Shown here: piece by piece, positions 18,072 to 27,765 of the stretch
Layout: each line of letters starts with the position of its first letter
Numbering within the stretch: position 1 is the first letter of the stretch
NCBI GenBank assembly: GCA_030544685.1
Contig: CP086683.1
Coordinates: forward strand, 1,302,001-1,366,000
DNA length: 64,000 nt
From: Pseudomonas sp. B21_DOA
Lineage (GTDB): Bacteria > Pseudomonadota > Gammaproteobacteria > Pseudomonadales > Pseudomonadaceae
Direction: 5' to 3'
The notes under the pieces: generated by a model
Database searches by the model: none
What the model was told of the DNA's origin: nothing
What the model saw: only the letters and a program-made list of their open reading frames with translations
Made by a program: the position numbers and the translations under genes

Positions 18072-18842
18072 ATGGCGTTAGCCAAGCGCATCATCCCTTG
18101 CCTGGACGTGGACAACGGCCGGGTCGTCAAAGGTGTGAAGTTCGAGAACATCCGCGACGCCGGTGACCCGGTGGAAATCGCCCGTCGCTACGACGAGCAG
18201 GGCGCCGACGAGATTACCTTTCTCGACATCACCGCCAGCGTCGATGGCCGTGACACCACGCTGCATACCGTCGAGCGCATGGCCAGTCAGGTGTTCATCC
18301 CGCTGACCGTCGGCGGTGGCGTGCGTACCGTGCAGGACATCCGCAACCTGCTCAATGCCGGCGCGGACAAGGTGTCGATCAACACTGCTGCCGTGTTCAA
18401 CCCGGAATTCGTGGGCGAAGCCGCGCAGCATTTCGGCTCGCAGTGCATCGTCGTCGCCATCGACGCCAAGAAAGTCTCCGGCCCCGGCGAAACCCCGCGC
18501 TGGGAAATCTTCACCCACGGCGGGCGCAAGCCAACCGGCCTCGACGCGGTCGAGTGGGCGAAGAAAATGGAAGGCCTCGGTGCCGGCGAGATCCTGCTGA
18601 CCAGCATGGATCAGGACGGCATGAAAAACGGCTTTGACCTCGGCGTGACCCGCGCCATCAGCGACGCGCTGGGCATTCCGGTGATCGCTTCCGGTGGCGT
18701 CGGCAACCTGCAGCATCTGGCTGACGGCATTCTCGAAGGCCATGCCAGTGCGGTGCTGGCGGCAAGTATTTTCCACTTCGGCGAATACACCGTGCAGGAA
18801 GCCAAGGCCTACATGTCGCATCGCGGCATCGTCATGCGCTAA
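18072..18842 (+). CDS. hisF: Imidazole glycerol phosphate synthase, cyclase subunit
   Basis: A 256-residue barrel enzyme that uses ammonia from HisH to make imidazole glycerol phosphate and AICAR. Catalytic Asp residues are in [15 protein letters not shown] and [14 protein letters not shown]; phosphate loops are [10 protein letters not shown] and [10 protein letters not shown]. The ATG at 18072 has GGAG about eleven bases upstream. The length is normal. It is followed by a hairpin and an unrelated binding-protein gene. Confidence 0.97.
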   Translation: MALAKRIIPCLDVDNGRVVKGVKFENIRDAGDPVEIARRYDEQGADEITFLDITASVDGRDTTLHTVERMASQVFIPLTVGGGVRTVQDIRNLLNAGADKVSINTAAVFNPEFVGEAAQHFGSQCIVVAIDAKKVSGPGETPRWEIFTHGGRKPTGLDAVEWAKKMEGLGAGEILLTSMDQDGMKNGFDLGVTRAISDALGIPVIASGGVGNLQHLADGILEGHASAVLAASIFHFGEYTVQEAKAYMSHRGIVMR

Positions 18843-18863
18843 AGCGTACAGGCCAGTGGACAG

Positions 18864-18898
18864 CATGGCGCGCCCAAGGCACTCTTGGGCACGCCATG
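18864..18898 (+). other. Hairpin after hisF
   Basis: CATGGCG and GCCCAAG pair with CTTGGGC and CGCCATG, a 14-pair stem with one internal mismatch and a GCACT loop. No T-run follows, so it is a transcript-end or processing structure rather than a canonical terminator. Confidence 0.55.
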
Positions 18899-18915
18899 GA
18901 TTCCGGTAGCCCGAC

Positions 18916-19671
18916 ATGATCAAACGCCTGCTTGTTGTTCTCGCCAGCGCCTCATTGTTGTTGATCAGCAATGCTCGCGCCGAAAACGGTCCCGACACCG
19001 ACCTGGTGCTGCTTACCGAAAACTTCCCGCCGTACAACATGGCGAAGAACGGCAAGAATTTCGCCCAGGGCGACAACATCAACGGCATTGCCACTGACAT
19101 CGTTCGCGAGATGTTCCAGCGCGCCGGCCTCACTTACAGCCTGACCCTGCGTTTCCCCTGGGAGCGTGTCTACAAACTCGCCTTGGAAAATCCCGGTTAC
19201 GGCGCCTTCGTCATGGCGCGCCTGCCCGATCGCGAAAGACTGTTCAAATGGGTCGGCCCGATCGGCCCGGATGACTGGATCCTGCTGGCCAAGGCTGACA
19301 GCAAGATCACACTTGACACCCTCAACGACGCGCGCAAATACAAGATCGGCGCCTACAAAGGGGATGCGATTGCCGAGACACTCACCAAGCAAGGCCTCAA
19401 ACCGGTAGTAGTGCTGCGCGATCAGGACAACGCTAAAAAGCTGCTCAATGGCCAGATCGATCTGTGGGCCACGGGTGATCCTGCCGGCCGTTATCTGGCG
19501 CGGCAGGATGGCGTGACCGGCCTGAAGACCGTGCTGCGCTTCAACAGCGCCGAGTTGTACCTGGCGCTGAACAAGGATGTTTCCGATGACGTCGTCGCCA
19601 GGCTGCAGACCGCGCTGGATCAGATGCGCAAGGAAGGCGTGGTCGATGAAATCATGGCGAGCTATCTGTAA
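18916..19671 (+). CDS. Orphan periplasmic substrate-binding protein (SBP_bac_3-like)
   Basis: A 251-residue protein with a Sec signal peptide (MIKRLLVVLASASLLLISNA, cleavage near ARA-E). The mature start VLLTENFPPYNMAKNGK and the motif GIATDIVREMFQRAGL are those of polar amino-acid-type binding proteins; FPWERVYKLALENP marks the subgroup usually found without transporter genes. No permease or ATPase lies nearby, so it may be a sensor-like or scavenging protein. It follows hisF by 73 bp on the same strand. Its last 20 bases overlap the convergent Vps62-repeat gene. Confidence 0.82.
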   Translation: MIKRLLVVLASASLLLISNARAENGPDTDLVLLTENFPPYNMAKNGKNFAQGDNINGIATDIVREMFQRAGLTYSLTLRFPWERVYKLALENPGYGAFVMARLPDRERLFKWVGPIGPDDWILLAKADSKITLDTLNDARKYKIGAYKGDAIAETLTKQGLKPVVVLRDQDNAKKLLNGQIDLWATGDPAGRYLARQDGVTGLKTVLRFNSAELYLALNKDVSDDVVARLQTALDQMRKEGVVDEIMASYL

Positions 19672-21028
19672 CCACATCCAGACCAGGCGCTTGCAGCGCT
19701 TCTACGCTGGTGCTGTCGATGCCTGGCTCAGCGGGGATGGCCGTCTTCAGCGATGGACACGAGTCGACTGACTCGATGGTATGTGGCGGGTATTGCGTCA
19801 GCAGAACGCTGGAGTCGTCGGTATAGCCGAAATCGACCGCCACTTGAGTACCGTCTTCCCTCACCAGTTCGTAATGGCTTTGCATCTGATAGACCGCTAC
19901 GGCTGATTGCTTTGGCACCATGGCAATCACGACCTGCGGTCGCAGCTCGTGCCAGCCGTTGGAAGACGCTTCAGTGTGGGTCAGGGCCTTCGGCAGGCAA
20001 GCCGAGAATCTGGTCATGCGGATGTCGCTCAGAGGCGCGGATGGCCAGGCTTTTACAATTTCCATCGCGGTGAAGCTATGGAACATCCGCATCGTCACGG
20101 CGCTCTGCGCGCGCGGCGCAGTCCATTTTGTCGCGCGGTATGCGTCCGACTCATTGCGCTCATAACCGATGAGCACGTATTCGTCGGTCCTTTTGAGTGC
20201 GTAGTAAGGTGAGTTGCGAAACTGTTCACCGGGATGCGCATGATCTCTCACCGCGAACCAGGGCAGGCGGGCAACATGTGTGACCGTGGCGGGTTCGCTT
20301 TCGGCTGGCTTGGCATAGCCACCGAGAACCGGAGCCTGCGGTGGTTCGCTCAGTTGCACAGGGATCTGCATGCGCAACGCGTACGCCGATGAAGGTGCCG
20401 CAGGCTTGCTGTAGCCCTGAATGCCGGCGAATGTGCCCGCTGCAAACAGGATATCGCCTGCTGCCGCAGTCGGCGGTTCGATGGCGTAGGCACTGAAACT
20501 CATTTTGGCGCCGCTACCTTTGTCATTCCAGATCAACTCGCCGAGGTTCGCCGCAACGACGAGGTCGACCCTGACGCAACGCACTGAGTTGAGCGAAGGT
20601 TTGCAATGATCGGTGGTGCAGACTTGCCCCAAGGCGACGTAACCGACAGGTGCCAAAGGGCGCCAGATCGACAGGCGCGCAACATTGGGCGCCCCGGTTT
20701 CTTTCCAGACCAGTTCAAAATCGACAGGGCGGGCCAGTGCCTTGCCTCTGGCGTTTTCGACTCCTTTCAAATCCCTCTCGCAGACCACGGCCGCGACTAC
20801 TTCGCCGTTGATATTGGCATCGCCGGGGATCAGCACATCGCCCAGCGAGAAATAGCCCGGCAGTGCATCCGGAGCGGGGGCAGGGCGCCAGAAGGTGGCG
20901 GGTTTCGCTTTCGAGCCGTTGCTGCTCCAGACCCGATTGAACTCCGTGGTGAAGTTGATCAGCAGGTTGTCCTGGATGATCGGTTCCATTTGCCGTGGCA
21001 GCGCTGCGATATTGTCTTCGATAGTCAT
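19652..21028 (-). CDS. Vps62 (DUF946-like) repeat protein
   Basis: A 458-residue protein without a signal peptide or membrane segment. Three copies of a Vps62-type beta-hairpin motif can be read: NRVWSSNGSKAKPATFWRPA with PGYFSLGDVLI (about residues 30-65), LVWKETGAPNVARLSIWRPL with VGYVALGQV (about 105-140), and LIWNDKGSGAKMSFSAYAIE with AAGDILFAAG (about 165-205). This W-x-D/N-x-GS...(F/I)WRP...GY..LGD pattern is known from fungal Vps62 and plant DUF946 proteins. The C-terminal half is not recognised. The ATG at 21028 has AGGA at eight bases. Function in bacteria is unknown. Confidence 0.75.
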   Translation of the reverse strand: MTIEDNIAALPRQMEPIIQDNLLINFTTEFNRVWSSNGSKAKPATFWRPAPAPDALPGYFSLGDVLIPGDANINGEVVAAVVCERDLKGVENARGKALARPVDFELVWKETGAPNVARLSIWRPLAPVGYVALGQVCTTDHCKPSLNSVRCVRVDLVVAANLGELIWNDKGSGAKMSFSAYAIEPPTAAAGDILFAAGTFAGIQGYSKPAAPSSAYALRMQIPVQLSEPPQAPVLGGYAKPAESEPATVTHVARLPWFAVRDHAHPGEQFRNSPYYALKRTDEYVLIGYERNESDAYRATKWTAPRAQSAVTMRMFHSFTAMEIVKAWPSAPLSDIRMTRFSACLPKALTHTEASSNGWHELRPQVVIAMVPKQSAVAVYQMQSHYELVREDGTQVAVDFGYTDDSSVLLTQYPPHTIESVDSCPSLKTAIPAEPGIDSTSVEALQAPGLDVVTDSSP

Positions 21029-21050
21029 GATGATTCCTGATAGTTGAAAG

Positions 21051-21087
21051 GCGACGCGCGAGGGCGTCGCGACCTGTTGCAGGTCGC
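21051..21087 (-). other. Two overlapping hairpins upstream of the Vps62-repeat gene
   Basis: GCGACGC (21051-21057) pairs with GCGTCGC (21064-21070). GCGACCTG (21069-21076) pairs perfectly with CAGGTCGC (21080-21087) around a three-base loop. The two stems share two bases and so exclude each other. They lie 23-59 bases upstream of the minus-strand ATG. Confidence 0.4.
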
Positions 21088-21148
21088 ACTATCGGAAACG
21101 GGGACGGTTATCGGGTGGTAACTATGTATGTGCCAGCGTCACAGGGTT

Positions 21149-21924
21149 TTACCGGTAAACGCCGTCCTTGCCATGCCCGGCCATGGCGCGATTGCTGCGC
21201 ACGCTGATCATCTGCCGGATATCGATCCAGTCGATGCCCTGCGCTTTGAGCTTGGGTAATTCGCGCTCCAGCACCGCGAGGGTCTGCGGGTACGGATGGC
21301 CGATCATCACCGCTGAACCCTGTTTGTGCGCCAGGGCGATCGCGGTCTGCAACTGAGTGGCAATGGCCGCTTCGGTGCGCTCATCATCAAGAAACACGTC
21401 CCGGGAAACGCTGGCCAGGTCGATTTTCTGCGCCTGCTGCGCTGCGACGGTCTGCGCGCTGGTGCGGCTGTCGACAAAGAACTTGTGCCGACGCTGCAAT
21501 TCGCCCATCAACCACGCCATCGCCGCCGGCTGGGCGGTCATGCGGCTGCCCATGTGATTGTTGATACCGGCAGTGAACGGTACTTTTTCGAACGCGGCAT
21601 TCAGGCGTTTCTGCAGCTCTTCGATGGGCAGCTCGGGGTGCCAGGCGTAAGGCCCGGTGGCCGGGTCCATGGGCATGTGCAGGATGACGATCTTGCCGGC
21701 GCGATGGGCTTCGCGGGCAAACTCGGTGGCGTGGGGGTATCAGGCATGATCGCTGCCGTGACCGGGCCGGGCAGGGCGAGCACGCGACGATCCCGGGGCA
21801 GGTTCTGCCCCAGGTCATCGATGATCAATGTCAGGTAGGCCTTGTGCGGCGTGGAGCTGGCGGGCTCTGCTTGGGCAAAACCCGCCAGACAGCACAACAG
21901 AACGCAGAGGGAACGCAGCAACAT
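21149..21924 (-). CDS. Divergent polysaccharide deacetylase (DUF610 type), one frameshift
   Basis: The ATG at 21924 begins a signal peptide (MLLRSLCVLLCCLAGFAQAE) and then KAYLTLIIDDLGQNLPRDRR and LPGPVTAAIMPDTP, the NodB-like divergent deacetylase fold. The frame is lost at a G5 run on the + strand (21733-21737). One extra C on the coding strand continues as HATEFAREAHRAGKIVILHM, PMDP and GINNHMGSRMTAQ to VYR at 21149. The single indel restores a normal protein of about 258 residues. It is two bases downstream of ctpA, as in other Pseudomonas, and acts with the envelope-protease group. Its substrate is unknown. Confidence 0.8.
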
Positions 21925-21926
21925 CC

Positions 21927-23246
21927 TCAGCGGCCGGAAGTGATGCTCAGGCCTTTGAGCAGGCTCAGGGCCTGGGCCAACTGGTAATCATCATCCTGCG
22001 GCATCGCTTTGGCCTTGCCGCCGGAACCGCTCGGTTTGTCGGCGCCGCCGTTGCCGTTGCCCAAGTGGCCTTGCAGATCGGCTTCCTTGAAGTATTCGCT
22101 GTCGGCTTCGTTGGTGATCTTCGCGCGGCGCACTTCGATGTCCGGCACGATGCCCTGGGCCTGGATCGAGCGGCCGTTCGGCGTGAAATACAGCGCGGTG
22201 GTGATCTTCAGCGCGCGGTCGTTGTTCAGCGGCAGCACGGTCTGCACCGAGCCCTTGCCGAAACTGGTGGTGCCCATGACCACGGCGCGTTTCTGGTCCT
22301 GCAGGGCGCCGGCGACGATTTCCGAAGCCGAGGCACTGCCGCCGTTGATCAGCACGACCATCGGCACCGCTTCGCTCTCGTCCTTGCCGGTGGCGGAGAA
22401 GCGCAATTCGGAGTTGGCAATGCGGCCCTTGGTGTAAACGATCAGACCTTTGGTGATGAAATGGTCGACCACTTCCACCGCCGATTGCAGCACGCCACCC
22501 GGGTTGTTGCGCAGGTCGAGAATGATGCCGTTGAGCTTCTTGCCGTTGTCCTTGCGCAGCTTGGCCAGCGCCTTGGAGACTTCTTCGCCGGTCTTGACCT
22601 GGAACTGGGTGATACGGATATAGCCGTAGCCCGATTCGAGCAGCTGCGCTTTGACGCTCTTGACCTGAATCACTGCACGGGCCAGGGTCACGTCGAATGG
22701 CGTGCCACCATCGCGAACCAGGGTCAGGGTGATTTTCTGGCCGATCTTGCCGCGCATCTTGTCGACGGCTTCGGTCATGGTCTGGCCGCGGGTTGGCTGG
22801 CCGTTGATCTTGACGATGAAGTCGCCGGCCTGGATGCCAGCCTTCGAGGCCGGGGTGTCGTCGATCGGTGAGACAACCTTGATGAAGCCGTCTTCGGCGC
22901 CGACTTCGATGCCCAGGCCGCCGAACTCACCGCTGGTGCTTTCCTGCAGTTCGGTAAAGTCTTCCGGGCCGAGGTAGGCCGAATGCGGATCGAGGTTGCT
23001 GAGCATGCCCTTGATCGCGTTTTCCAGCAGGGTCTTATCGTCCACAGGCTCGACGTACGCGGCTTTGATCCGGTCCATGACCTCGGCGAAGGTGCGCAGC
23101 TCTTCCAGCGGCAGCGGCGCCTTGGCGGTCGCGGCAGTGCCTGCCGGAGCGACAGTCGGGGCCGGTTGCGCGGCGAACGCCAGAGGCGCGCCGATCACCA
23201 GAGCGATCGTCAGGGCCAGCGAGGTAAGGCGGGACAAATGCAGCAT
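21927..23246 (-). CDS. ctpA: C-terminal processing peptidase CtpA (S41)
   Basis: A 439-residue periplasmic serine protease. It has a signal peptide (MLHLSRLTSLALTIALVIGA), a PDZ domain (about 95-170, with GGLGIEVGAEDGFIKVVSPI), and a catalytic Ser in GGSASASEIVAGAL with Lys in TSFGKGSVQTVLPL. The C-terminus carries a GNGNGGADKPSGSGGKAK linker. In Pseudomonas CtpA cuts cell-wall endopeptidases and needs a lipoprotein partner (LbcA, not in this window). The gene lies between the M23 factor and the deacetylase. Confidence 0.95.
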   Translation of the reverse strand: MLHLSRLTSLALTIALVIGAPLAFAAQPAPTVAPAGTAATAKAPLPLEELRTFAEVMDRIKAAYVEPVDDKTLLENAIKGMLSNLDPHSAYLGPEDFTELQESTSGEFGGLGIEVGAEDGFIKVVSPIDDTPASKAGIQAGDFIVKINGQPTRGQTMTEAVDKMRGKIGQKITLTLVRDGGTPFDVTLARAVIQVKSVKAQLLESGYGYIRITQFQVKTGEEVSKALAKLRKDNGKKLNGIILDLRNNPGGVLQSAVEVVDHFITKGLIVYTKGRIANSELRFSATGKDESEAVPMVVLINGGSASASEIVAGALQDQKRAVVMGTTSFGKGSVQTVLPLNNDRALKITTALYFTPNGRSIQAQGIVPDIEVRRAKITNEADSEYFKEADLQGHLGNGNGGADKPSGSGGKAKAMPQDDDYQLAQALSLLKGLSITSGR

Positions 23247-23277
23247 GTCGAACGAACTCCTGAATTAGATGGTGCGC

Positions 23278-24559
23278 TTATCCTTGCGCACGACACCATT
23301 GCGCCGGATCACTCGGGTGACCCTGCTGACGAATTGCGAAATACAGCGCTGGCGTGTCCTGACCGCCACTGTTACCTACAGTGGAAATCGACTCGCCAGC
23401 CTTGACCACATCACCCGCCGACTTGAGCAGCGTCTGGTTGTGACCGTAAAGACTCAGAAAACCGTTGCCGTGATCGAGGATCACCAGCAGCCCGGCACCG
23501 CGCAGCCAATCGGCAAATACCACGCGCCCACCGTGTACGGCGTGCACCTGGCTGCCGGCGGAGGCGCTGATCATCACACCATCCCACTTGGTGCGGGCGT
23601 CGTCGCCACGGCTTTCACCGAAGCGTGCGAGTAATCGACCATCAACCGGCCACGGAAGTTTTCCCCGGGTTGCAGCAAAAGGCCCGCCAAAGGTTTCGCC
23701 GCTGCTCGATACCAGCGCGCCGGGGCTTGATCTGGCGGGTTTTCGTGGGGCGTCGCTGTTGTCAGCCTGCGCCTCACGCAAACGCTTTTTCCGCTTCCTG
23801 CTGGGCGATCAGCGCTTTCTGCCGCGCTTCTTCTGCCTCACGAGCCTGGCGCGCCAGGGTTTCTTCGATGGTTTTAAGGACTTTAGACAGGTCTGCCTGA
23901 TCCTGCTCGCGGGCGGCCAGCTTTTGATCGCGGGCTTTCACGTCGTCATTTAGCTTGGCGAGAACCTGCTGGCGTTCTTTGCGGACCTTCTCGAGTGCTT
24001 CGCGCTGAGTGTCGAGGTCGCTTTTCTGCACCAGCAACTGCGCCTGCTGCAGGCCAATGTCTTTTTCGACATTGGCCAGTTGGCGCAGGGTTTCGTTGAA
24101 GTTCTTCAACTGCTCCAGGCGGGCCTGGCTCAGGTAGTCGTAATAGGTGAGAGTGCGGGCAAATTTCTCGGGGTTCTGTTGATTGAGCAGCAGCTTGAGG
24201 TATTCCTGGCGACCGTTCTGGTAAGCCGCACGGGCCTGAATGGCGATCAGTCGCTGCTGTTCAGTGCGCGCGCTCTGGAGTTTTTTCTCTGCATCGAGCC
24301 GCTGCAGCTCGGATTCGCTTTTCTGCAATTCTTTCTGCAGCGCGTCGACCTGCTTCTGCAGCTTGCCCATCTCGGTTTCGGTGCCCTTGAGCTCTTTCTG
24401 CACGCCGGACTTTTCTTCCTGCAGCTTGCCCAAGAGTTTTTTCAGCTCGGCGATATCCTGGCGCGTGGCCTCCAACTGCTGTTGGGTTTGCGCGCGCTCG
24501 TCGGCGAAGGCCGGCTGGAGCAGACAGGTCAGAGCAAGGGCAATCAGGACGCGAAGCAT
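23278..24559 (-). CDS. EnvC-like M23 murein hydrolase activator, one frameshift
   Basis: The ATG at 24559 gives a signal peptide (MLRVLIALALTCLLQPAFAD) and a long coiled coil (about residues 20-260, e.g. QLEATRQDIAELKKLLGKLQ). The frame stops at 23774 after EAEKAFA. A one-base change at the + strand T5 run 23786-23790 joins it to KRLREAQADNSD and then the LytM/M23 domain: KLPWPVDGRLLARFGES, GVMISASAGSQVHAVHGGRV, LLVILDHGNGFLSLYGHNQ. The architecture (coiled coil plus C-terminal LytM) is that of EnvC, which activates amidases in cell division. The first LytM metal ligands appear lost, as in degenerate EnvC. The break is probably an error. Confidence 0.82.
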
Positions 24560-24671
24560 AGGGGCGGGCGGCACCAGGGTAAGGGACGGCCTAGTATGCC
24601 CGCCCGAGGCTGCAAAAAAACGCCCAATTGGGGCTGTGTGATAACTGGACAGAAAAACACCGCAAAACCAA

Positions 24672-24761
24672 TGTGGGAGCGGGCTTGCTCGCGAAAGCGG
24701 TGTGTCAGGCGACATCGCTGTCGACTGATCCACCGTATTCGCGAGCAGGCTCGCTCCCACA
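24672..24761. repeat. Paired REP element (REPIN)
   Basis: TGTGGGAGCGGGCTTGCTCG on the left and CGAGCAGGCTCGCTCCCACA on the right are inverted around a 40-base spacer. It lies between the convergent-side gap of gpmI and the EnvC-like gene. Confidence 0.9.
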
Positions 24762-24775
24762 GGGATTATCAGTGT

Positions 24776-26303
24776 TTATACGAGGATCGAAGTGCCAGTC
24801 ATCTCCGCCGGTTTTTCCAGGCCCAGCAGCATCAGCATGGTCGGTGCCACGTCCGCCAGCACGCCGCCTTCGCGCACTTTCAGGTCGCGTTTGCCGACGT
24901 AGATGAACGGCACCGGCTCGGTGGTGTGCGCGGTATGCGCCTGACCGGTGGATTCGTCGGCCATTTGCTCGACGTTGCCGTGGTCGGCCGTTATCAGCGC
25001 TTCGCCACCGACCTTGTCCAGCGCCTCGACGATGCGACCGACGCAGGTGTCCAGGCACTCGACCGCCTTCACCGCCGCGTCGAATACGCCGCTATGGCCG
25101 ACCATGTCGCCGTTGGCGTAGTTGACCACGATCACGTCGTAGCGCTGGTTTTCGATGGCGTCGACGATGCGGTCAGTGACTTCCGGGGCGCTCATTTCCG
25201 GCTGCAAGTCATAGGTAGCGACTTTCGGCGACGGGATGAGGATGCGCTCTTCGCCCGGGAACGGTTCTTCGCGACCGCCGGAGAAGAAGAAGGTCACGTG
25301 GGCATATTTCTCGGTTTCAGCGATGCGCAGCTGGGTCTTGCCGTTTTTCGCCAGGTAATCACCGAGGACGTTTTCCAGGCTGCCGGCGGCGAGGCCGACG
25401 GTGCCGGAATGCTTGCGGCGTACTGGGTCAGCATGACGAAACCGGCCAGTTTTGGCTGGCGGGCGCGCGCGAATTCCTTGAAATCGTCTTCGACGAACAC
25501 CCGGGTCAGCTCGCGAGCGCGGTCGGCACGGAAGTTCATGAACACCACAGCATCGCCGTCCTCGACTTTCACCGGCTCGCCGATAGAAGTGGCTTTGACG
25601 AATTCGTCGCTTTCGCCCCGGGCGTAGGCAGCTTCAAGACCTTCCTGAGCGGTGGCGGCGTTGAATTCGCCATTGCCGTCGACGATCAGGTTGTAGGCCT
25701 GGGCGACGCGATCCCAGCGGTTGTCACGGTCCATGGCGAAGTAGCGGCCGATGATGCTGGCGATGCGGCCCTTGCCGAGTGCCTGGAAAGTCGCGTCGAG
25801 CAGTTCGATCGACGAAGCAGCGCTTTTCGGCGGCGTGTCGCGGCCATCGAGGAAGGCGTGCAGGTAGATTTTTCGGCGCCGCGCTTGAAGGCCAGTTCGG
25901 CCATGGCGATCAGGTGATCCTGGTGGCTGTGCACGCCGCCATCGGACAGCAGCCCCATAAAGTGCACGGCTTTGCCGGCGGCCACGGCTTTATCGACAGC
26001 GGCGCAGATGGTCGGGTTTTCGAAAAACTCGCCGTCGCGGATCGCTTTGGTCACGCGGGTGAAGTCCTGATACACCACGCGCCCGGCGCCAAGGTTCATA
26101 TGGCCGACTTCGGAGTTGCCCATCTGCCCGTCCGGCAGGCCGACGTCCATGCCGCTGCCCGAAATCAAGCCGTTCGGCACCGTGGCCCACAGACGATCCA
26201 GCACAGGTTTCTTCGCCGCGAACACGGCATTGGATTCGGGGCTGTCGCTGTGACCGAAGCCGTCGAGAATCATCAGGACCAAAGGTTTGGGCGTAGTCGT
26301 CAT
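24776..26303 (-). CDS. gpmI: 2,3-bisphosphoglycerate-independent phosphoglycerate mutase, two frameshifts
   Basis: A glycolytic enzyme of about 509 residues that interconverts 3- and 2-phosphoglycerate with Mn. The N-terminal block is [20 protein letters not shown] with nucleophile Ser in [13 protein letters not shown]. The frame breaks at a T5 run on + (25869-25873): adding one base gives [19 protein letters not shown]. It breaks again at about 25392: adding one base gives [20 protein letters not shown]. The last part carries [11 protein letters not shown] and [11 protein letters not shown] with the metal-binding His and Asp residues. Because this step is essential and I see no second mutase here, both breaks are probably sequencing errors. 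Confidence 0.88.
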
Positions 26304-26395
26304 GGAATCCACTCGTGGCTGATAAAGAAGAGGGCGATGGAAAACGGAGTTGGAGTTTAAAGCGAAGTTCCGACCGCGTCACCGCCGGACGGGGT

Positions 26396-26423
26396 TTGGC
26401 CGACCATAGTGGCTGTGTATACT
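26396..26423 (+). promoter_or_regulatory. Probable sigma-70 promoter for the rhodanese-grxC-secB genes
   Basis: TTGGCC (26396-26401), a 16-base spacer, TATACT (26418-26423) preceded by TGTG. The start codon follows 33 bases on. Divergent from gpmI. Confidence 0.5.
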
Positions 26424-26456
26424 GGCCGACATTTTAACGCCCTGGAACCTCCTTCG

Positions 26457-26870
26457 ATGGTTGCTCATCTGATTGAATTTGCCACTAACCACTACATTCT
26501 TGTCGGTATCTTCGTCGTACTTCTGGCTCTGTTGCTGGCGCACACGATGCAGGGCGGCGGTAAAAGCCTGAGCACCGGCGAGCTGACCGCACTGGTCAAT
26601 AAAGACGCAGGCGTGGTGGTGGACATCCGTCCGGCCAAGGATTATGCCGCTGGCCACATCGTTGGCGCGGTGAACATCCCGCAGGACAAACTGGCTGCCC
26701 GCGTCGGCGAGCTGGAAAAGCACAAGGCCAAAACCATCATTCTGGTCGATGCGCTCGGCCAGACCGCCGGCACCCACGCCCGCGAGCTGATGAAATCCGG
26801 CTTCACCGCGGCCAAGCTGTCCGGCGGGATTTCCAGCTGGAAAGGCGACAACCTGCCGTTGGTGAAGTGA
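26457..26870 (+). CDS. Membrane-anchored rhodanese-like protein (YibN type)
   Basis: A 137-residue protein with one N-terminal membrane segment (ILVGIFVVLLALLLAHTM) and a rhodanese domain (about 40-137: VVVDIRPAKDYAAGHIVGAV, GGISSWKGDNLPLVK). The catalytic-loop position reads ILVDALGQTAG with no Cys, so it is probably not an active sulfurtransferase. YibN-type proteins stand beside grxC and secB in many gamma-proteobacteria, as here, and have been linked to membrane-protein insertion. It is followed after one base by grxC. Confidence 0.85.
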   Translation: MVAHLIEFATNHYILVGIFVVLLALLLAHTMQGGGKSLSTGELTALVNKDAGVVVDIRPAKDYAAGHIVGAVNIPQDKLAARVGELEKHKAKTIILVDALGQTAGTHARELMKSGFTAAKLSGGISSWKGDNLPLVK

Positions 26871-26871
26871 T

Positions 26872-27126
26872 ATGAGCGACGTCATCGTCTATTCCAGCGA
26901 TTACTGCCCTTACTGCTCGCGCGCCAAGCATCTGCTCGCCAGCAAAGGCGTGGCCTTCGAAGAGATCAAGGTCGATGGCAAGCCGCAGCTGCGTGCCGAA
27001 ATGACCAAAAAGGCCGGACGCACCTCCGTGCCGCAGATCTGGATCGGCGCAAAGCACATCGGCGGTTGTGATGATTTATACGCTCTGGAGCGCGCCGGCA
27101 AACTCGACGCGCTGCTCAAGGGCTGA
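26872..27126 (+). CDS. grxC: Glutaredoxin 3
   Basis: An 84-residue thiol-disulfide oxidoreductase with the CPYC active site (SSDYCPYCSRAKHLL) and the glutathione-binding TSVPQIWIG and GGCDDLYALE elements. Cytosolic; uses glutathione to reduce disulfides. It starts one base after the rhodanese stop and leads to secB 57 bp further on, a conserved trio. Confidence 0.96.
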   Translation: MSDVIVYSSDYCPYCSRAKHLLASKGVAFEEIKVDGKPQLRAEMTKKAGRTSVPQIWIGAKHIGGCDDLYALERAGKLDALLKG

Positions 27127-27183
27127 ACGGCTGCACCCACGTACAGCACTCCCTAAAAGACCCAAGATCGATAAGGATCTGAG

Positions 27184-27669
27184 ATGACTGACCAACAGAA
27201 CACTGCAGCCAGCGAAGAAGAAACCGCACCGCAATTCTCCTTGCAGCGCATCTACGTACGCGACCTGTCCTTCGAAGCCCCGAAAAGCCCGGCGATCTTC
27301 CGCCAGCAGTGGGATCCGGCGGTCGGTCTGGATCTGAATACTCGCCAGAAAGCGCTGGAAGGCGATTTCTACGAAGTGGTGCTGACCCTTTCCGTTACCG
27401 TGAAAAACGGTGAAGAAGTGGCCTTCATCGCTGAAGTGCAACAGGCCGGTATCTTCCTGATCAAGAACCTGGACGCGGCTTCGATGAGCCACACCCTGGG
27501 TGCGTTCTGCCCGAACATCCTGTTCCCGTATGCCCGTGAAACCCTGGACAGCCTGGTCACCCGTGGCTCGTTCCCGGCGCTGATGCTGGCCCCGGTGAAC
27601 TTCGACGCCCTGTACGCGCAAGAGCTGCAGCGCATGCAGGAAAGCGGCGAGACCCCGACCGTTCAATAA
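27184..27669 (+). CDS. secB: Protein-export chaperone SecB
   Basis: A 161-residue chaperone that keeps preproteins unfolded and passes them to SecA. Typical blocks are [20 protein letters not shown], the Zn/SecA-contact region and [20 protein letters not shown] with the C-terminal [17 protein letters not shown]. The length is normal and the C-terminus acidic. Third gene after rhodanese and grxC. Confidence 0.97.
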   Translation: MTDQQNTAASEEETAPQFSLQRIYVRDLSFEAPKSPAIFRQQWDPAVGLDLNTRQKALEGDFYEVVLTLSVTVKNGEEVAFIAEVQQAGIFLIKNLDAASMSHTLGAFCPNILFPYARETLDSLVTRGSFPALMLAPVNFDALYAQELQRMQESGETPTVQ

Positions 27670-27683
27670 AGGCTCGGATACGC

Positions 27684-27746
27684 ATCGCGGGCAAGCCCGC
27701 TCCCACAGGTTTTGCACATTCCTGTGGGAGCGGGCTTGCCCGCGAT
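27684..27746. repeat. Paired REP element (REPIN)
   Basis: ATCGCGGGCAAGCCCGCTCC and its inverted copy ending GCCCGCGAT, separated by only about 15 bases. It lies between convergent secB and trmL and probably serves as the transcript end of both. Confidence 0.9.
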
Positions 27747-27765
27747 TGTTTTGGTCAGGCGAAAA

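Noticed and set aside
18864..18898. Intrinsic terminator after hisF
   Set aside because: A strong hairpin, but no T-run follows; listed only as a hairpin.
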